Source: Verrucomicrobiaceae bacterium (GTDB lineage: Bacteria > Pseudomonadota > Gammaproteobacteria > Pseudomonadales > CAMLJR01). From it: a DNA stretch of 64,000 nt. Both the position numbers and the translations under genes were made by a program. The stretch lies in the NCBI GenBank assembly GCA_028293825.1, contig JAQGNY010000010.1, positions 1 to 64,000 of the forward strand. Reading direction: 5' to 3'. Shown here piece by piece: positions 47,154-56,599 of the stretch. A model generated the notes under the pieces. The model saw nothing but the letters and a program-made list of their open reading frames with translations. It was not told where the DNA came from and ran no database searches. How positions within the stretch are numbered: position 1 is the stretch's first letter; the number at the start of each line of letters is the position of its first letter.

Positions 47154-49469
47154 ATGTACGCATTTGAAAAAAAATATTTACAGAAAATTATTTTAGCGGC
47201 CACTGCTGTAGTGCCGACATTCGCATTAGCTGCGCCGCCATCGACATCGGCTTATGGCACTGACGCGCAGCATAGTTATGTCGAAGATGCGACCTCAAAA
47301 GGCATCGGCCAGGTAAATATGATCACCTGTATCGTCGGTGCGCTGGCACCGGATAAATTGGTCAATCAAGGTGCTTATCTGGCGTTGGTCGACGAGAGCA
47401 AATGCGATCCAAATTCGCGTTCCAGTTCGAGTAATTCCGGTTCAACCGACGCTGCGCAAACAGCGAGCTTTATGACCGCGACCGTGAACTCGACACGCGC
47501 ATCGAACACCACGCCGATGATGACGAAAGCGTGGCTCGACGAATCCGACGAAGATAAACAAACCACAATTTTTGTTCATATCGCGGCGTCGCAAGCACCG
47601 ACTACTGGCAATCAGTACGGTATTTTCCGCCTCGATTACTGCGGTAAAGAAGCCGGAGACAGCGGCGCGTGCAAGATGAATGGCCTGCTCGACGCAGGTG
47701 CGAATGGTCTGTCGTATTTTGAAAACGAAGAGGGCGATCACGGCGTCAGTACCAAAGCGCTGCGTTTAAATGCCAGCAGCAATGACAGCGGCACCGGTGC
47801 GTTATCGTTGAATGAAGACGGTTCGCCGGTGACATTTAATTTCGCTTACAACCACGATTATTTTTTGCGCGGCGATCAATGTTTCAGCCGCGATGCCAGC
47901 GATGCGGACACGCAATTTTCGGTATGGCGCTACGGTCTTTACGATGCCACCAGCGGCGATCGCGTTACCGTGAACTCTGGATTTTCGATTGAGTACACGC
48001 CGAATGCCAGTACCACGGTTTATAACGGCTATCTCGGCTATTACGGCTTGCAATTGCCTGCTGATGCGACAGCCGCGTTAAATGCAGAAGCTAATCCAGT
48101 CGTGAAAAAAGTGGATTATTCCAATGCCGGGCAAGAGCCCACACGCACTGCTTACAACGTAGTGAGAACGCCGGGCAAGCTGACCAAATATTCGAAACAA
48201 ACACGCACGCTGAAGCAGATCGACAAAATTAAATTGAATGTGTCGGTGGGCAATAACGCCGCTGGATTTTTTGCCGGTGCGAATGATTTTGCGCAATACG
48301 AATTGTATTGGGACGATGCGGCCGGTGTGTTTAAAGTCGATGGCAAAATGAATTGCAGCAACAACGGTTGTCAGCTCGAAACATTCGTGACCGAGCAACC
48401 GGCCGCGCTAGCGTTCTTTGCAGCTCAGGGTGGTGTGCAAGGTTGGTCGAATTCACTCGGCGGCGAAATATTTATCGATTTGCACGGAATCAGCGCTATT
48501 GATAGCAGCACATCGAGCTCGGTTGCCGTGGTGTATCGCTCGCAGGATTTGGTCTATCCCGAAGATATGCCGGCAGCGCTGTACTGTGTGCGCGATTGTC
48601 CGACCGCGGCATCGATTAGTGCGTATTTCGGTCAAGGTCAACAAGGTCAGCTGCAATCGCCTTCGCTGCTTTCCAATAATTGGAATCCGTTGCCGAGCGG
48701 CGAACAGATTGCCTATACGACAAGTGCCGGCGTGTTGAAAGATGCAGCGAATAGTTCGGTAGTTTTCACCGATCAATCCGCGCTGAATAATTTTCCGCAA
48801 TATCAAGGTGGCATCCGCAGTGGCCGGTTATTTACCGCAGCGGATTTAAGTGCCGTTGCGTGCGACGATCAGCCGGGTAAATTGTGCGATTACAAAGTCA
48901 GCTCGCTGGCGGTGTATTACGTGTGGGAAACCGGCGCCAATAGCTTCAATCAATTTGCCGGCGTGAAAGACAGTAACAATCACTTCCTGCATTTTGAAGC
49001 GCCGTTGCAATTGAATTATTCGGTGCCGAGCGACAGTGCTAAATACGGTGAATATGCTGGTAAATCGATCGTGTTGCAGTACGCGGGCTTCGGTGAGCTG
49101 GGCGGTATTCCCGGTTACTGCGTATCGCATACAACCAATCAACCGGTCGATTGTTATTCGCAAAATGGCAGCGACGATATTCGTTATGTGCCGGCATTTA
49201 TCATTCCTGCCGCGAGCAACCAAGTCAGCGATGGTACACACACGTATTTGGTGAAATGGCTGGAGCGTGAAATCCGTTTTGCACGCAAAGATACTACGGC
49301 CAATCCATCGGCTTGCGCGGGTCTCAGCACCGGCAATATCAATGTGGTATTACCGACCGCAGCGGATTTGAAAGATCCGTCGTCGTCTGCACAGACCGAT
49401 GTGTACCTCGGTGTTAAACCGGTATTAACCGGCTCGCCGCGTGTTATTCAAGGTGAAGTGAAATATTGA
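47154..49469 (+). CDS. Large secreted protein of unknown family
   Basis: A 771-aa protein with a Sec signal peptide (KIILAATAVVPTFALAA) and no later membrane segments. The mature protein is rich in Gly, Ser, Asn, Asp and Tyr, with few Cys, and short repeats are not evident. The sequence does not match a family I know. It could be a surface or exported adhesin-like or enzyme-associated protein. It pairs with the small lipoprotein just upstream and ends in an intrinsic terminator. Confidence 0.75.
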   Translation: MYAFEKKYLQKIILAATAVVPTFALAAPPSTSAYGTDAQHSYVEDATSKGIGQVNMITCIVGALAPDKLVNQGAYLALVDESKCDPNSRSSSSNSGSTDAAQTASFMTATVNSTRASNTTPMMTKAWLDESDEDKQTTIFVHIAASQAPTTGNQYGIFRLDYCGKEAGDSGACKMNGLLDAGANGLSYFENEEGDHGVSTKALRLNASSNDSGTGALSLNEDGSPVTFNFAYNHDYFLRGDQCFSRDASDADTQFSVWRYGLYDATSGDRVTVNSGFSIEYTPNASTTVYNGYLGYYGLQLPADATAALNAEANPVVKKVDYSNAGQEPTRTAYNVVRTPGKLTKYSKQTRTLKQIDKIKLNVSVGNNAAGFFAGANDFAQYELYWDDAAGVFKVDGKMNCSNNGCQLETFVTEQPAALAFFAAQGGVQGWSNSLGGEIFIDLHGISAIDSSTSSSVAVVYRSQDLVYPEDMPAALYCVRDCPTAASISAYFGQGQQGQLQSPSLLSNNWNPLPSGEQIAYTTSAGVLKDAANSSVVFTDQSALNNFPQYQGGIRSGRLFTAADLSAVACDDQPGKLCDYKVSSLAVYYVWETGANSFNQFAGVKDSNNHFLHFEAPLQLNYSVPSDSAKYGEYAGKSIVLQYAGFGELGGIPGYCVSHTTNQPVDCYSQNGSDDIRYVPAFIIPAASNQVSDGTHTYLVKWLEREIRFARKDTTANPSACAGLSTGNINVVLPTAADLKDPSSSAQTDVYLGVKPVLTGSPRVIQGEVKY

Positions 49470-49496
49470 AGTGCTAAGTTTCAGCTAGTTTTTTTG

Positions 49497-49519
49497 GGGA
49501 GCTTCGGCTCCCTTTTTTT
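49497..49519 (+). terminator. Intrinsic terminator after the secreted protein
   Basis: GGGAGC-TTCG-GCTCCC then seven T; a stable UUCG tetraloop. Confidence 0.9.
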
Positions 49520-49550
49520 ATGTGCAGTGGTTGGGGCGTGCATCAAATTC

Positions 49551-49658
49551 GCCGCTCAACCCATTTACTTACTACGACTCACCGTAAATACATTCCTGTA
49601 GGCTCGTGGTCGGTATCCATGCCGCCCGCGGTCGCTGCAAGTAAATGGGTTGAGCAGC
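49551..49658. repeat. Miniature inverted-repeat element
   Basis: A perfect 17-bp inverted repeat, GCTCAACCCATTTACTT (49554-49570) and AAGTAAATGGGTTGAGC (49639-49655), enclosing about 70 bp with no coding potential. The core (CATTCCTGTAGGCTCG, then ATCCATGCCG) looks like intergenic dispersed repeats. It lies between the terminator and the rsmE stop. Copy number cannot be judged here. Confidence 0.5.
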
Positions 49659-49696
49659 TTTTATCGAAAGTAATTTTTAAATAACTATGAAGTGCA

Positions 49697-50407
49697 TTAA
49701 ACAAACAGACGAGCTGTCAGCATCGTCAGTGCATTTTCAACGCGCAAAATTCGCGTGCCCATATTCACGGCCTGCAATCCTGCGTCTTCCAGCTTTTCGA
49801 TTTCATACGGCGTAAATCCGCCTTCCGGTCCGATCGTCAACGTGCACGGTTGATTGATCGCAACAGGGCAGAGTGGAATGACGCCGGGATGTGCGACAAG
49901 TCCGAGTTTGTCTTTTACCATTTGCGGCAATTGATCTTCGACGAAAGGTTTGAAGCGCTTTTCCAAGCGCACACTCGGTAATACGGTGTCACCGGATTGC
50001 TGCAATCCATCGAGTAAATAATCGCGAATAATTTCAGGTGCCAGCACCGGCGTTTGCCAGTAGCTTTTTTCCACCTTGAAGGTGTTGATTAAAATCAATT
50101 CGCGCACGCCGAATTCGGCGACGCTGCGGATAATTCGCCGCAACATTTTCGGGCGCGGCAGCGCGAGAATAATCGTTAGCGGTAATTTGGCGGGCGGTTG
50201 TTGTGAGAGAGCGACATTGATCTCAATGCTGTTGTTATCGATGCGAAGTATTTCGCCGCTGCCGATCAACCCATCGATATTGCCGACTTTAATTATTTGC
50301 TTTTCTACAGCGCCGAGCACTTCACGAATATGTTGCGCGCGTTGATCGCTCAGTCTGACGCGATCGGGCGCAACATAATCGCTGGCTTGTAGCAGAATTA
50401 AATTCAT
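49697..50407 (-). CDS. rsmE: 16S rRNA m3U1498 methyltransferase
   Basis: RsmE methylates U1498 of 16S rRNA. The 236-aa protein has the N-terminal PUA-like domain and the SPOUT knot with LTIGPEGGFTPYEIE and NMGTRILRVENAL, the SAM-binding loops. It lies 34 bp downstream of rimO on the same strand. Confidence 0.95.
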   Translation of the reverse strand: MNLILLQASDYVAPDRVRLSDQRAQHIREVLGAVEKQIIKVGNIDGLIGSGEILRIDNNSIEINVALSQQPPAKLPLTIILALPRPKMLRRIIRSVAEFGVRELILINTFKVEKSYWQTPVLAPEIIRDYLLDGLQQSGDTVLPSVRLEKRFKPFVEDQLPQMVKDKLGLVAHPGVIPLCPVAINQPCTLTIGPEGGFTPYEIEKLEDAGLQAVNMGTRILRVENALTMLTARLFV

Positions 50408-50441
50408 TCGAGAGCGTGTTTTTTATTCAAAGACGGCGCTT

Positions 50442-51791
50442 TCATTCGAAGACTGCAGGAACTGCCCACATATCGTATTCGTCGGCATCGATCACTTCGA
50501 CCACAAGCGTATCGCCGGCTTGTAAATCGCTGAAGCCTTCGAGATATTCGGCATCGATAAATACACGGCCGTCGATTTCCGGCGCATCGGCCCACGAGCG
50601 CGCAACCGCGCCTTCTTCAACAACTTCGTCGATCAACACTTCGATTTGCGTGCCGATTTTGCGTTGTAAACGCGCGGCGCTGATCGCCTGTTGTTTTTCC
50701 ATAAAACGTTCATAGCGATCTTTTTTAACGTCGTCGGGAACATGGTCCGGTAAATCGTTCGCCGGCGCGCCTTCGACCGGCGAATATTCGAAGCAGCCGA
50801 CGCGATCGAGCTGTGCTTCGTCGAGCCAGTCGAGCAACATTTGAAAGTCTTCTTCGGTTTCGCCGGGAAAGCCGACGATAAAGGTCGAGCGAATGGTTAG
50901 CTCGGGACAGATTTCACGCCAGTGCTTAATGCGGTCCAACGTTTTTTCCTGATGAGCGGGACGCTTCATTAATTTCAAAATGCGCGGGCTGGCGTGCTGA
51001 AACGGAATGTCGAGATACGGAAGGATTTTGCCTTCGGCCATCAATGGAATCACGTTGTCGACGTGCGGGTATGGGTACACGTAATGCAGGCGTACCCAGA
51101 CACCGAGTTCGCTCAGCGCTTCACATAATTCCTGCATGCGCGTTTTCAGCGGGCGGCCGTTCCAGAAACCGGTGCGGTATTTAACGTCGACACCGTAGGC
51201 GCTGGTGTCCTGCGAAATCACCAGCACTTCGCGCACGCCGGCTTTCACTAGCCGCTCGGCTTCTTCCATCACATCGCCAATCGGACGGCTGACCAAATCG
51301 CCACGCATCGACGGAATAATGCAGAACGCGCAGCGATGATTACAGCCTTCGGAAATTTTCAAATAAGCGTAATGGCGCGGTGTCAGTTTGACGCCCTGCG
51401 GCGGCACCAGATCGATCAACGGATTGTGCGTTTGCTGCGGCGGCAGGTATTTGTGCACCGCGTCCATCACTGGCTCGTACAGTGCGGCACCGGAAATCGA
51501 CAGAATTTGGGGATGTTCTTTTTGAATGCGCTCGGCATCCGCGCCCGCGCCCATGCAGCCCGTCACGATCACGCGGCCGTTTTCCTTCAGCGCCTCGCCG
51601 ATCGTATCGAGCGATTCTTGCTTGGCGCTGTCGATGAAACCGCAGGTATTGACCACGACCACGTCGGCGTCCTGGTAAGTCGGCACGATGTCATACCCTT
51701 CGAGCTTCAGCTGCGTAAGGATGCGTTCGGAGTCGACCAGCGCTTTGGGGCAGCCGAGACTGACGAAACCGACTTTGGGGTTTGCTGACAT
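50442..51791 (-). CDS. rimO: Ribosomal protein S12 methylthiotransferase
   Basis: RimO adds a methylthio group to an Asp of ribosomal protein S12. The 449-aa protein has the N-terminal MTTase domain ([17 protein letters not shown]), the radical-SAM iron-sulfur site CNHRCAFC, and a C-terminal TRAM domain. Length and order are as in the family. It starts at ATG 51791. Confidence 0.97.
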   Translation of the reverse strand: MSANPKVGFVSLGCPKALVDSERILTQLKLEGYDIVPTYQDADVVVVNTCGFIDSAKQESLDTIGEALKENGRVIVTGCMGAGADAERIQKEHPQILSISGAALYEPVMDAVHKYLPPQQTHNPLIDLVPPQGVKLTPRHYAYLKISEGCNHRCAFCIIPSMRGDLVSRPIGDVMEEAERLVKAGVREVLVISQDTSAYGVDVKYRTGFWNGRPLKTRMQELCEALSELGVWVRLHYVYPYPHVDNVIPLMAEGKILPYLDIPFQHASPRILKLMKRPAHQEKTLDRIKHWREICPELTIRSTFIVGFPGETEEDFQMLLDWLDEAQLDRVGCFEYSPVEGAPANDLPDHVPDDVKKDRYERFMEKQQAISAARLQRKIGTQIEVLIDEVVEEGAVARSWADAPEIDGRVFIDAEYLEGFSDLQAGDTLVVEVIDADEYDMWAVPAVFE

Positions 51792-52010
51792 GGAGGGCGA
51801 ATCTCTGGGACGCGATGAGGGCCGGCATTTTACCTGAGGTCGCGCGCCTGCGTCATTTCAGTAGAAACCACAATGTGGGCCGAAATGGAGTCATGAGGGA
51901 AAAATGACGTGAGGATGTCGATTATCGCGACGTGGGCGCGACTACTCAGTGAAGCGAGGAAATCGAAAACCGGTTCCCGTCAAAAACTTCATCCTTATAG
52001 GAGCGAACCG
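51792..52010. other. Gap between rimO and the DUF899 region
   Basis: Upstream sequence of divergent rimO and the small ORF at 52011. No promoter is clear. Confidence 0.4.
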
Positions 52011-52127
52011 ATGCGTCCTCTATGTCTCGCATCTATCGCACTAAGCGCCGCTGGCGTTGCCTCGGCGGGTGGGCTAGTCGCGTTTTTGGCTTTAAGCGAC
52101 GCGATCAGCGCAGCCCGTTCAGCCTAG
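52011..52127 (+). CDS. 38-aa hydrophobic small protein
   Basis: ATG 52011 has AGGAG at 51999-52003 with 7-nt spacing, better than most genes here. It encodes 38 aa with a central hydrophobic stretch (SIALSAAGVASAGGLVAFLAL), a likely single membrane helix. Its stop is 25 bp before the DUF899 gene, so it may be a small partner or a leader. Codon use cannot be judged at this length. Confidence 0.4.
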   Translation: MRPLCLASIALSAAGVASAGGLVAFLALSDAISAARSA

Positions 52128-52152
52128 AAAATCCCAGCAAGGAGAAACAATC

Positions 52153-52938
52153 ATGAGCAATTTGCACAATCATTCAGTGGTTTCCCAAGCCGAATGGGTG
52201 GCGGCGCGACAGGCGCTACTGGTTAAAGAAAAAGAATTGACGCGCGAGCGCGACCGTTTAATGCAACAGCGCCGCGAGTTGCCCTGGGTCCAAGTGGAGA
52301 AAAATTATCTGTTCGACGGCCCGGACGGCGTCGTAGCGCTGGCCGATTTGTTCCGCGGTCGCAGTCAGTTGATCGTGCAGCACTTTATGTTTGGGCCGGG
52401 CTGGGAGGAGGGTTGCGTCGGCTGCTCGTTCGGCGCCGATCATGTCGATGCGGCGCGCCAGCATTTCGAGCATCACGATGTCGCATTTGCAGCTGTGTCG
52501 CGCGCGCCGTGGAGCGAGATCGCACCGTTCAAACAACGGATGGGCTGGCGCTTTCCGTGGGTGTCATCGGCGCACAGCGATTTCAATTACGACTTCAATG
52601 TGGCGTTTACGCCCGAGCAAATCGCCAGTGGCGGCGCGATCTACAACTTCGAACCGAATGCGACGCAGGAGGAGGATTTACCCGGTTGTAGCGTGTTTTA
52701 TCGCAATGCGGCCGGCGAGATTTTTCGCACATATTCGGCGTTCGGACGCGGCGACGAGTCGGTGTTGACGACCTATATGTTTCTCGACATGACGCCGAAA
52801 GGCCGCGATGAAAACGGTCCGAATTTCAATCTAACCGATTGGGTCAGGCATCACGATCGCTACGACCATAACGGCAAGGTCGACGCTTCCGGCCGCGCGG
52901 AAAAGTCCGACGCCGGCTGCTGCGCGAAGGTGCAGTAG
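52153..52938 (+). CDS. DUF899 thioredoxin-like protein
   Basis: A 261-aa cytoplasmic protein of the DUF899 family. It has the family opening (AEWVAARQALLVKEKELTR), the aromatic-rich VQHFMFGPGWEEGCVGCSF with paired Cys, and a tail ending in GCCAK. The fold is thioredoxin-like, but substrates are unknown. AAGGAG lies 8 nt before the ATG. Confidence 0.88.
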   Translation: MSNLHNHSVVSQAEWVAARQALLVKEKELTRERDRLMQQRRELPWVQVEKNYLFDGPDGVVALADLFRGRSQLIVQHFMFGPGWEEGCVGCSFGADHVDAARQHFEHHDVAFAAVSRAPWSEIAPFKQRMGWRFPWVSSAHSDFNYDFNVAFTPEQIASGGAIYNFEPNATQEEDLPGCSVFYRNAAGEIFRTYSAFGRGDESVLTTYMFLDMTPKGRDENGPNFNLTDWVRHHDRYDHNGKVDASGRAEKSDAGCCAKVQ

Positions 52939-53112
52939 CTGATTTGTTTAAAGCGAACACGGCAATGGAATGCCGCTGCCGAATACGTCGTTATTTAACT
53001 GCTTCAAACGCTGTTTTCCTGCTGCAACGGTGCTGTGGAAACGCGTAAGCTGTCGGCCTTTTTGGCGCTGACAGTTTCGCAATCTGCGCGCGTCACAACA
53101 CAGGAGAACGCC

Positions 53113-53976
53113 ATGCGTTGGTCGAAGTCTTTGGGAACAAAAAGCAGCGCCTTGGTGGTTGCGGCTATGGCGCTGGCGGCATGTCAGACCGTCGATCCGG
53201 TGCCTGAAGGCAGCGCGCGCATCGCGCAGGCGTGGTCGCGCAATGAGTTAGCGCCGCCGCTCAGTGGCGATTACGGCAAGGAATTTACGTTGGACACGGC
53301 CTATCGTGTTCAGCGCGCGGCATTCCAGCAGTTTTATCAGGGTACGTCCGCGTTGGGTTTTAAAGCGGCGTTGACCAGCCCGGCTGCGCAGCAAATGTAT
53401 GGCGTCAATCAGCCGCTGGCCGCAGCGCTGCCGCCGAATGCGCAACTGAAGCGCGAAGAAGATGGCTATCACCAAGTGCTCAAAGAGTTTCGCCAGCCGA
53501 TGGCCGAGCTGGAAATCGGCTTTCGTATCGGTCAACGCATCAAAACGCCGATCGCCGACGTGCGTGCGTTGCAGGCGCTGGTGACGGAAATTTCGCCGGT
53601 GGTGGAATTGCCCGAATTCGCGCATCAAGGCGCCGACAACAAATTCGGCGTCACCGACATCATCGCGTCGAATGCCGGTGCGCGACGTTTAATACTCGGC
53701 GCGGCGCGTGCGCCGGCGCAGATCGATGCGAATAACGTCGCCGTTACGCTGTATCGCGAAGGCGAAGTGTTGACGCAGGGCACGGGTCGCGATGTGCTCG
53801 GCGATCAATGGCAGGCGTTGTTGTGGTTGGTCAATCGCGTGGTGGCGAGCGGCTGGCAGATCGAGCCGGGACAGCTACTGATTACCGGCACGATGGGCAG
53901 GCCGGTGAAATTGCGCGACGGTCTGTACGTGGCGGATTTCGGCAAGCTCGGCCGTATCGAGTGGATGGCGGAATAG
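53113..53976 (+). CDS. Lipidated MhpD-like hydratase homologue
   Basis: A 287-aa protein resembling the MhpD/fumarylacetoacetase fold of 2-keto-4-pentenoate hydratases (ALGFKAALTSPAAQQMYGV, then PMAELEIGFRIGQRI). Unusually, it begins with a signal peptide and lipobox LAAC (about residue 20-23), so it would be a lipoprotein facing the periplasm. AGGAG lies before ATG 53113. Catalytic acid residues at AELEIGF are retained. Function outside the cytoplasm is not known. Confidence 0.75.
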   Translation: MRWSKSLGTKSSALVVAAMALAACQTVDPVPEGSARIAQAWSRNELAPPLSGDYGKEFTLDTAYRVQRAAFQQFYQGTSALGFKAALTSPAAQQMYGVNQPLAAALPPNAQLKREEDGYHQVLKEFRQPMAELEIGFRIGQRIKTPIADVRALQALVTEISPVVELPEFAHQGADNKFGVTDIIASNAGARRLILGAARAPAQIDANNVAVTLYREGEVLTQGTGRDVLGDQWQALLWLVNRVVASGWQIEPGQLLITGTMGRPVKLRDGLYVADFGKLGRIEWMAE

Positions 53977-54029
53977 TTTTATATATGACGGGCGTTTCGA
54001 TGCGGTCGATATTTATTTAATGAAAGCAA

Positions 54030-54536
54030 TCAAATATCGATGCGTGTCGACTCACTGTAATTGCGCACCGGCACACCTTGCGCACGCAGCAGTGTCAGTA
54101 ATTTTTTGCTGTCGTCTTTGCTCAGAAAATTGCCGATAGGAATTTGCTGATCGCGGCTGCACAGGAATATTTTCAGCGGGTCCCACGGGTGGGCCTGCAC
54201 TTCGACCGAAAGCGATATTGCTTCGCGTGTGAATTGCCAAGTAAAACGCGGGTAATACGCGCCTTTTTGCAGAATTAATTGCTGCTGGCTGAAGCGAAAC
54301 ACATGGCGTTGTTGCAACTTCCAGCACACGTAGTAGAGCGCGGTCGCGAGTCCAAGCACTTCAAGTCCGGCGAATGGCGCGATCGGCCATAAACCGCGAA
54401 ACACGAAAAACCCCGCAATCAAACTCCACCACGCCGCAAATGCCGCAATGATCAATTTGTTCAGCTGCCAACTGGCGGAGCGATTGGGCTGCGCAATCAG
54501 AAGGGATTCGGCGAGATCTTCGTGCAATGTAACCAC
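54030..54536 (-). CDS. DUF2244 membrane protein
   Basis: A 168-aa inner-membrane protein. Two adjacent membrane helices (about 27-70) precede a soluble C-terminal domain with the family's aromatic pattern. The NRSASWQ opening is typical of DUF2244. DUF2244 genes often lie beside cytochrome oxidase genes, which is not the case here. Function is unknown. Confidence 0.82.
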   Translation of the reverse strand: MVTLHEDLAESLLIAQPNRSASWQLNKLIIAAFAAWWSLIAGFFVFRGLWPIAPFAGLEVLGLATALYYVCWKLQQRHVFRFSQQQLILQKGAYYPRFTWQFTREAISLSVEVQAHPWDPLKIFLCSRDQQIPIGNFLSKDDSKKLLTLLRAQGVPVRNYSESTRIDI

Positions 54537-54634
54537 GGCGGCGGCACCTGTTTACGAGTCACCAGCCGGATTGTATGCCAATTACCGCTCGATCAAAACG
54601 CGTGGTTCAGAAAGGCGAGATTAGGCAGCAGTGA

Positions 54635-55300
54635 TTAAAAAGGAGTGGGCGCCTCGAACAGAATGGGTTCGCCGCTCGAAGGATGCGTGATGCGCAATTG
54701 CCGCGCGTGCAGCATTAAGCGGTCGGTCGCGTTGCGCGCCGCTTCATGCGCATAAAACGGGCAGCCCAAAATGGGGTGGCCGATTTCGGCCAGATGCACG
54801 CGCAGCTGATGCGAGCGTCCGGTAACCGGGCGTAATTCGACGCGCGCTCTGTTCTCGGCGGCGTAGCGCTCCATCACGCGGTAATGCGTCAGCGCATGTT
54901 TGCCGTTGACCGGGTCGATGATTTTTCGTGGCCGATTGGGCCAGTCAACGATGATCGGCAATTCGATTTTGCCTTCATCGTCGGTGGGTAAACCCCATAC
55001 CAACGCTTCGTAGAATTTTTCCACTTCGCGCTGTTCGAACTGGCGATTAACACGGCGATGCGCCTCGGCATTGCGCGCCAATAGCATTAGCCCGGAGGTG
55101 TCGAAATCGAGCCGATGGATAATACGCAGCTCGCCGAATTCATCGCGCAACCGCGACGGCACGCAATCGCGATTGGCCGGATCGCGCCCCGGCACCGACA
55201 ACAAACCATAGGGCTTATCGACGGCGACGAGATCGTCGTCCGCAAATACGATGCGAATTTGACGCTCGCAGAAAGGAACAATAAACGGTGTGGCGGACAT
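54635..55300 (-). CDS. rluA: Pseudouridine synthase RluA
   Basis: RluA makes pseudouridine at 23S U746 and tRNA U32. The 221-aa protein matches E. coli RluA in length and in the motif HRLDFDTSGLMLLA, whose Asp is catalytic, along with WPNRPRK and PVTGRSHQLRVHL. The start is ATG 55300. Confidence 0.92.
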   Translation of the reverse strand: MSATPFIVPFCERQIRIVFADDDLVAVDKPYGLLSVPGRDPANRDCVPSRLRDEFGELRIIHRLDFDTSGLMLLARNAEAHRRVNRQFEQREVEKFYEALVWGLPTDDEGKIELPIIVDWPNRPRKIIDPVNGKHALTHYRVMERYAAENRARVELRPVTGRSHQLRVHLAEIGHPILGCPFYAHEAARNATDRLMLHARQLRITHPSSGEPILFEAPTPF

Positions 55301-55392
55301 CGGTATAGGAGCACTGATCTAAAGGCCGGCCATGATAAGGCGCTGACGACAGTTATCGCCAGCGTCGGCTCAGATCGTATCTTTACATTTAT

Positions 55393-55779
55393 TTAAGATT
55401 GGTAGCGCACCAACTTTTCGATAATCAAGCCGAAAAACTGATGGTCTTCGGCCTTCTGATAAAACCAGCCCAGATGTTCGCCGCAATCGGAGCAGCGCGC
55501 GAATTGCCAAGTGTGTTCTTTAAACCACGTGTATTCGCCGGTGGCGGCGCCGGCGATATCGCAGCCGGGTGCCAATTTGAAACAGCCGATTAAAAATTGC
55601 GCGCCGCTCGGGTTCATGAAGCGGTGTTGATGTTGACGATCGATTTGCAATTCTTCGCGCTGTGTCGTGATCGCGGCGTGGCAGAAGCGGCACAAAATTA
55701 ATTCGCGATAAGGCAGCGCGGAATGTTGTTTCAAATCCGGTATTAAGTGTTCAAGCGGATTGGTGGTGGATTGGTGCAT
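55393..55779 (-). CDS. Bacterial CULT (cereblon-type) domain protein
   Basis: A 128-aa protein made of one CULT domain, the fold that in human cereblon binds thalidomide-type ligands. Seen: two zinc-binding pairs (CRFC, CSDC), the FMNPSGAQFLIGCF segment, and the three Trp of the aromatic cage in TWF, HTW and GWF. The end, FFGLIIEKL, also fits. The family is known in a few bacteria as single-domain proteins, with cyclic imide or degraded-protein ligands proposed. It is divergent from a methyltransferase gene with only 32 bp between start codons. Confidence 0.88.
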   Translation of the reverse strand: MHQSTTNPLEHLIPDLKQHSALPYRELILCRFCHAAITTQREELQIDRQHQHRFMNPSGAQFLIGCFKLAPGCDIAGAATGEYTWFKEHTWQFARCSDCGEHLGWFYQKAEDHQFFGLIIEKLVRYQS

Positions 55780-55811
55780 GGTACCATCGCAGCGTTGGAT
55801 TTTCGTTTCGT

Positions 55812-56507
55812 TTGAGTATAGTCACGTTGCCGGACTCTTCCTCCACCAGCGGACAAACGGTATTAACTGCGCGCTTAAATAATGTTTTGCGCGCCGCGCG
55901 AGCTGAGTGCGCGACCTTGCCGAATGTGCCCGAAATTGATTTGTTATTGCTCAATGCCGATTTTTCGAGCGCCGCATTATCTGCCCAAGAAATGCAGGCG
56001 GTATTGAATTATCCAGCGTATTGGGCATTCTGCTGGGCCAGCGGCCAAATGCTTGCGCGCTATCTGTTGGATAACCGCGAATTGGTGCGCAATAAAACCG
56101 TACTCGATTTCGGCTGTGGTTCCGGTGTTGTCGCGATTGCTGCAGCGAAGGCCGGTGCCGCTCGAGTGATCGCCTGCGATCTCGATGACGATGCATTGTT
56201 GGCCACGCAATACAATGCCGCGTTGAATGATGTCCAATTAGAAATCGCAAAAAACTATTTCGATGTCGAGAGCCGCATCGATTTAATTATTGCCGCCGAC
56301 ATACTTTACGATCGCGCGAATTTAATTTGGCCGTCGCGATTTTTACAGCGCGCGCCGCAAGTATTAATTGCCGATTCGCGCATCCGCAATTTCGCTGAGC
56401 CGGGTTATAAACAAGTAGCCGAGTTAGTCGGTTCGACGTGGCCGGATCTGGACGAGTTCGATGAGTTTCGCGTGGTGAAGTTTTATTGCGGTGGTAAGGA
56501 GAATTGA
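55812..56507 (+). CDS. Class I SAM-dependent methyltransferase (Nnt1/COG3897-like)
   Basis: About 231 aa; the start is TTG 55812 and is uncertain. The Rossmann fold shows the SAM loop VLDFGCGSGVVAIAA, acidic DLDDDAL and AADILYD at the active-site strand. Similar to lysine or small-molecule N-methyltransferases. Divergent from the CULT gene, so the two share a control region. Confidence 0.82.
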   Translation: MSIVTLPDSSSTSGQTVLTARLNNVLRAARAECATLPNVPEIDLLLLNADFSSAALSAQEMQAVLNYPAYWAFCWASGQMLARYLLDNRELVRNKTVLDFGCGSGVVAIAAAKAGAARVIACDLDDDALLATQYNAALNDVQLEIAKNYFDVESRIDLIIAADILYDRANLIWPSRFLQRAPQVLIADSRIRNFAEPGYKQVAELVGSTWPDLDEFDEFRVVKFYCGGKEN

Positions 56508-56599
56508 ATCGATAATTGAGGAAATTAAATTATCGAGAAGCTCTCGCGAATAATTTTGCCGATCGGCACGCGATTGCACGCGCCGATCGGCATTTTCAT

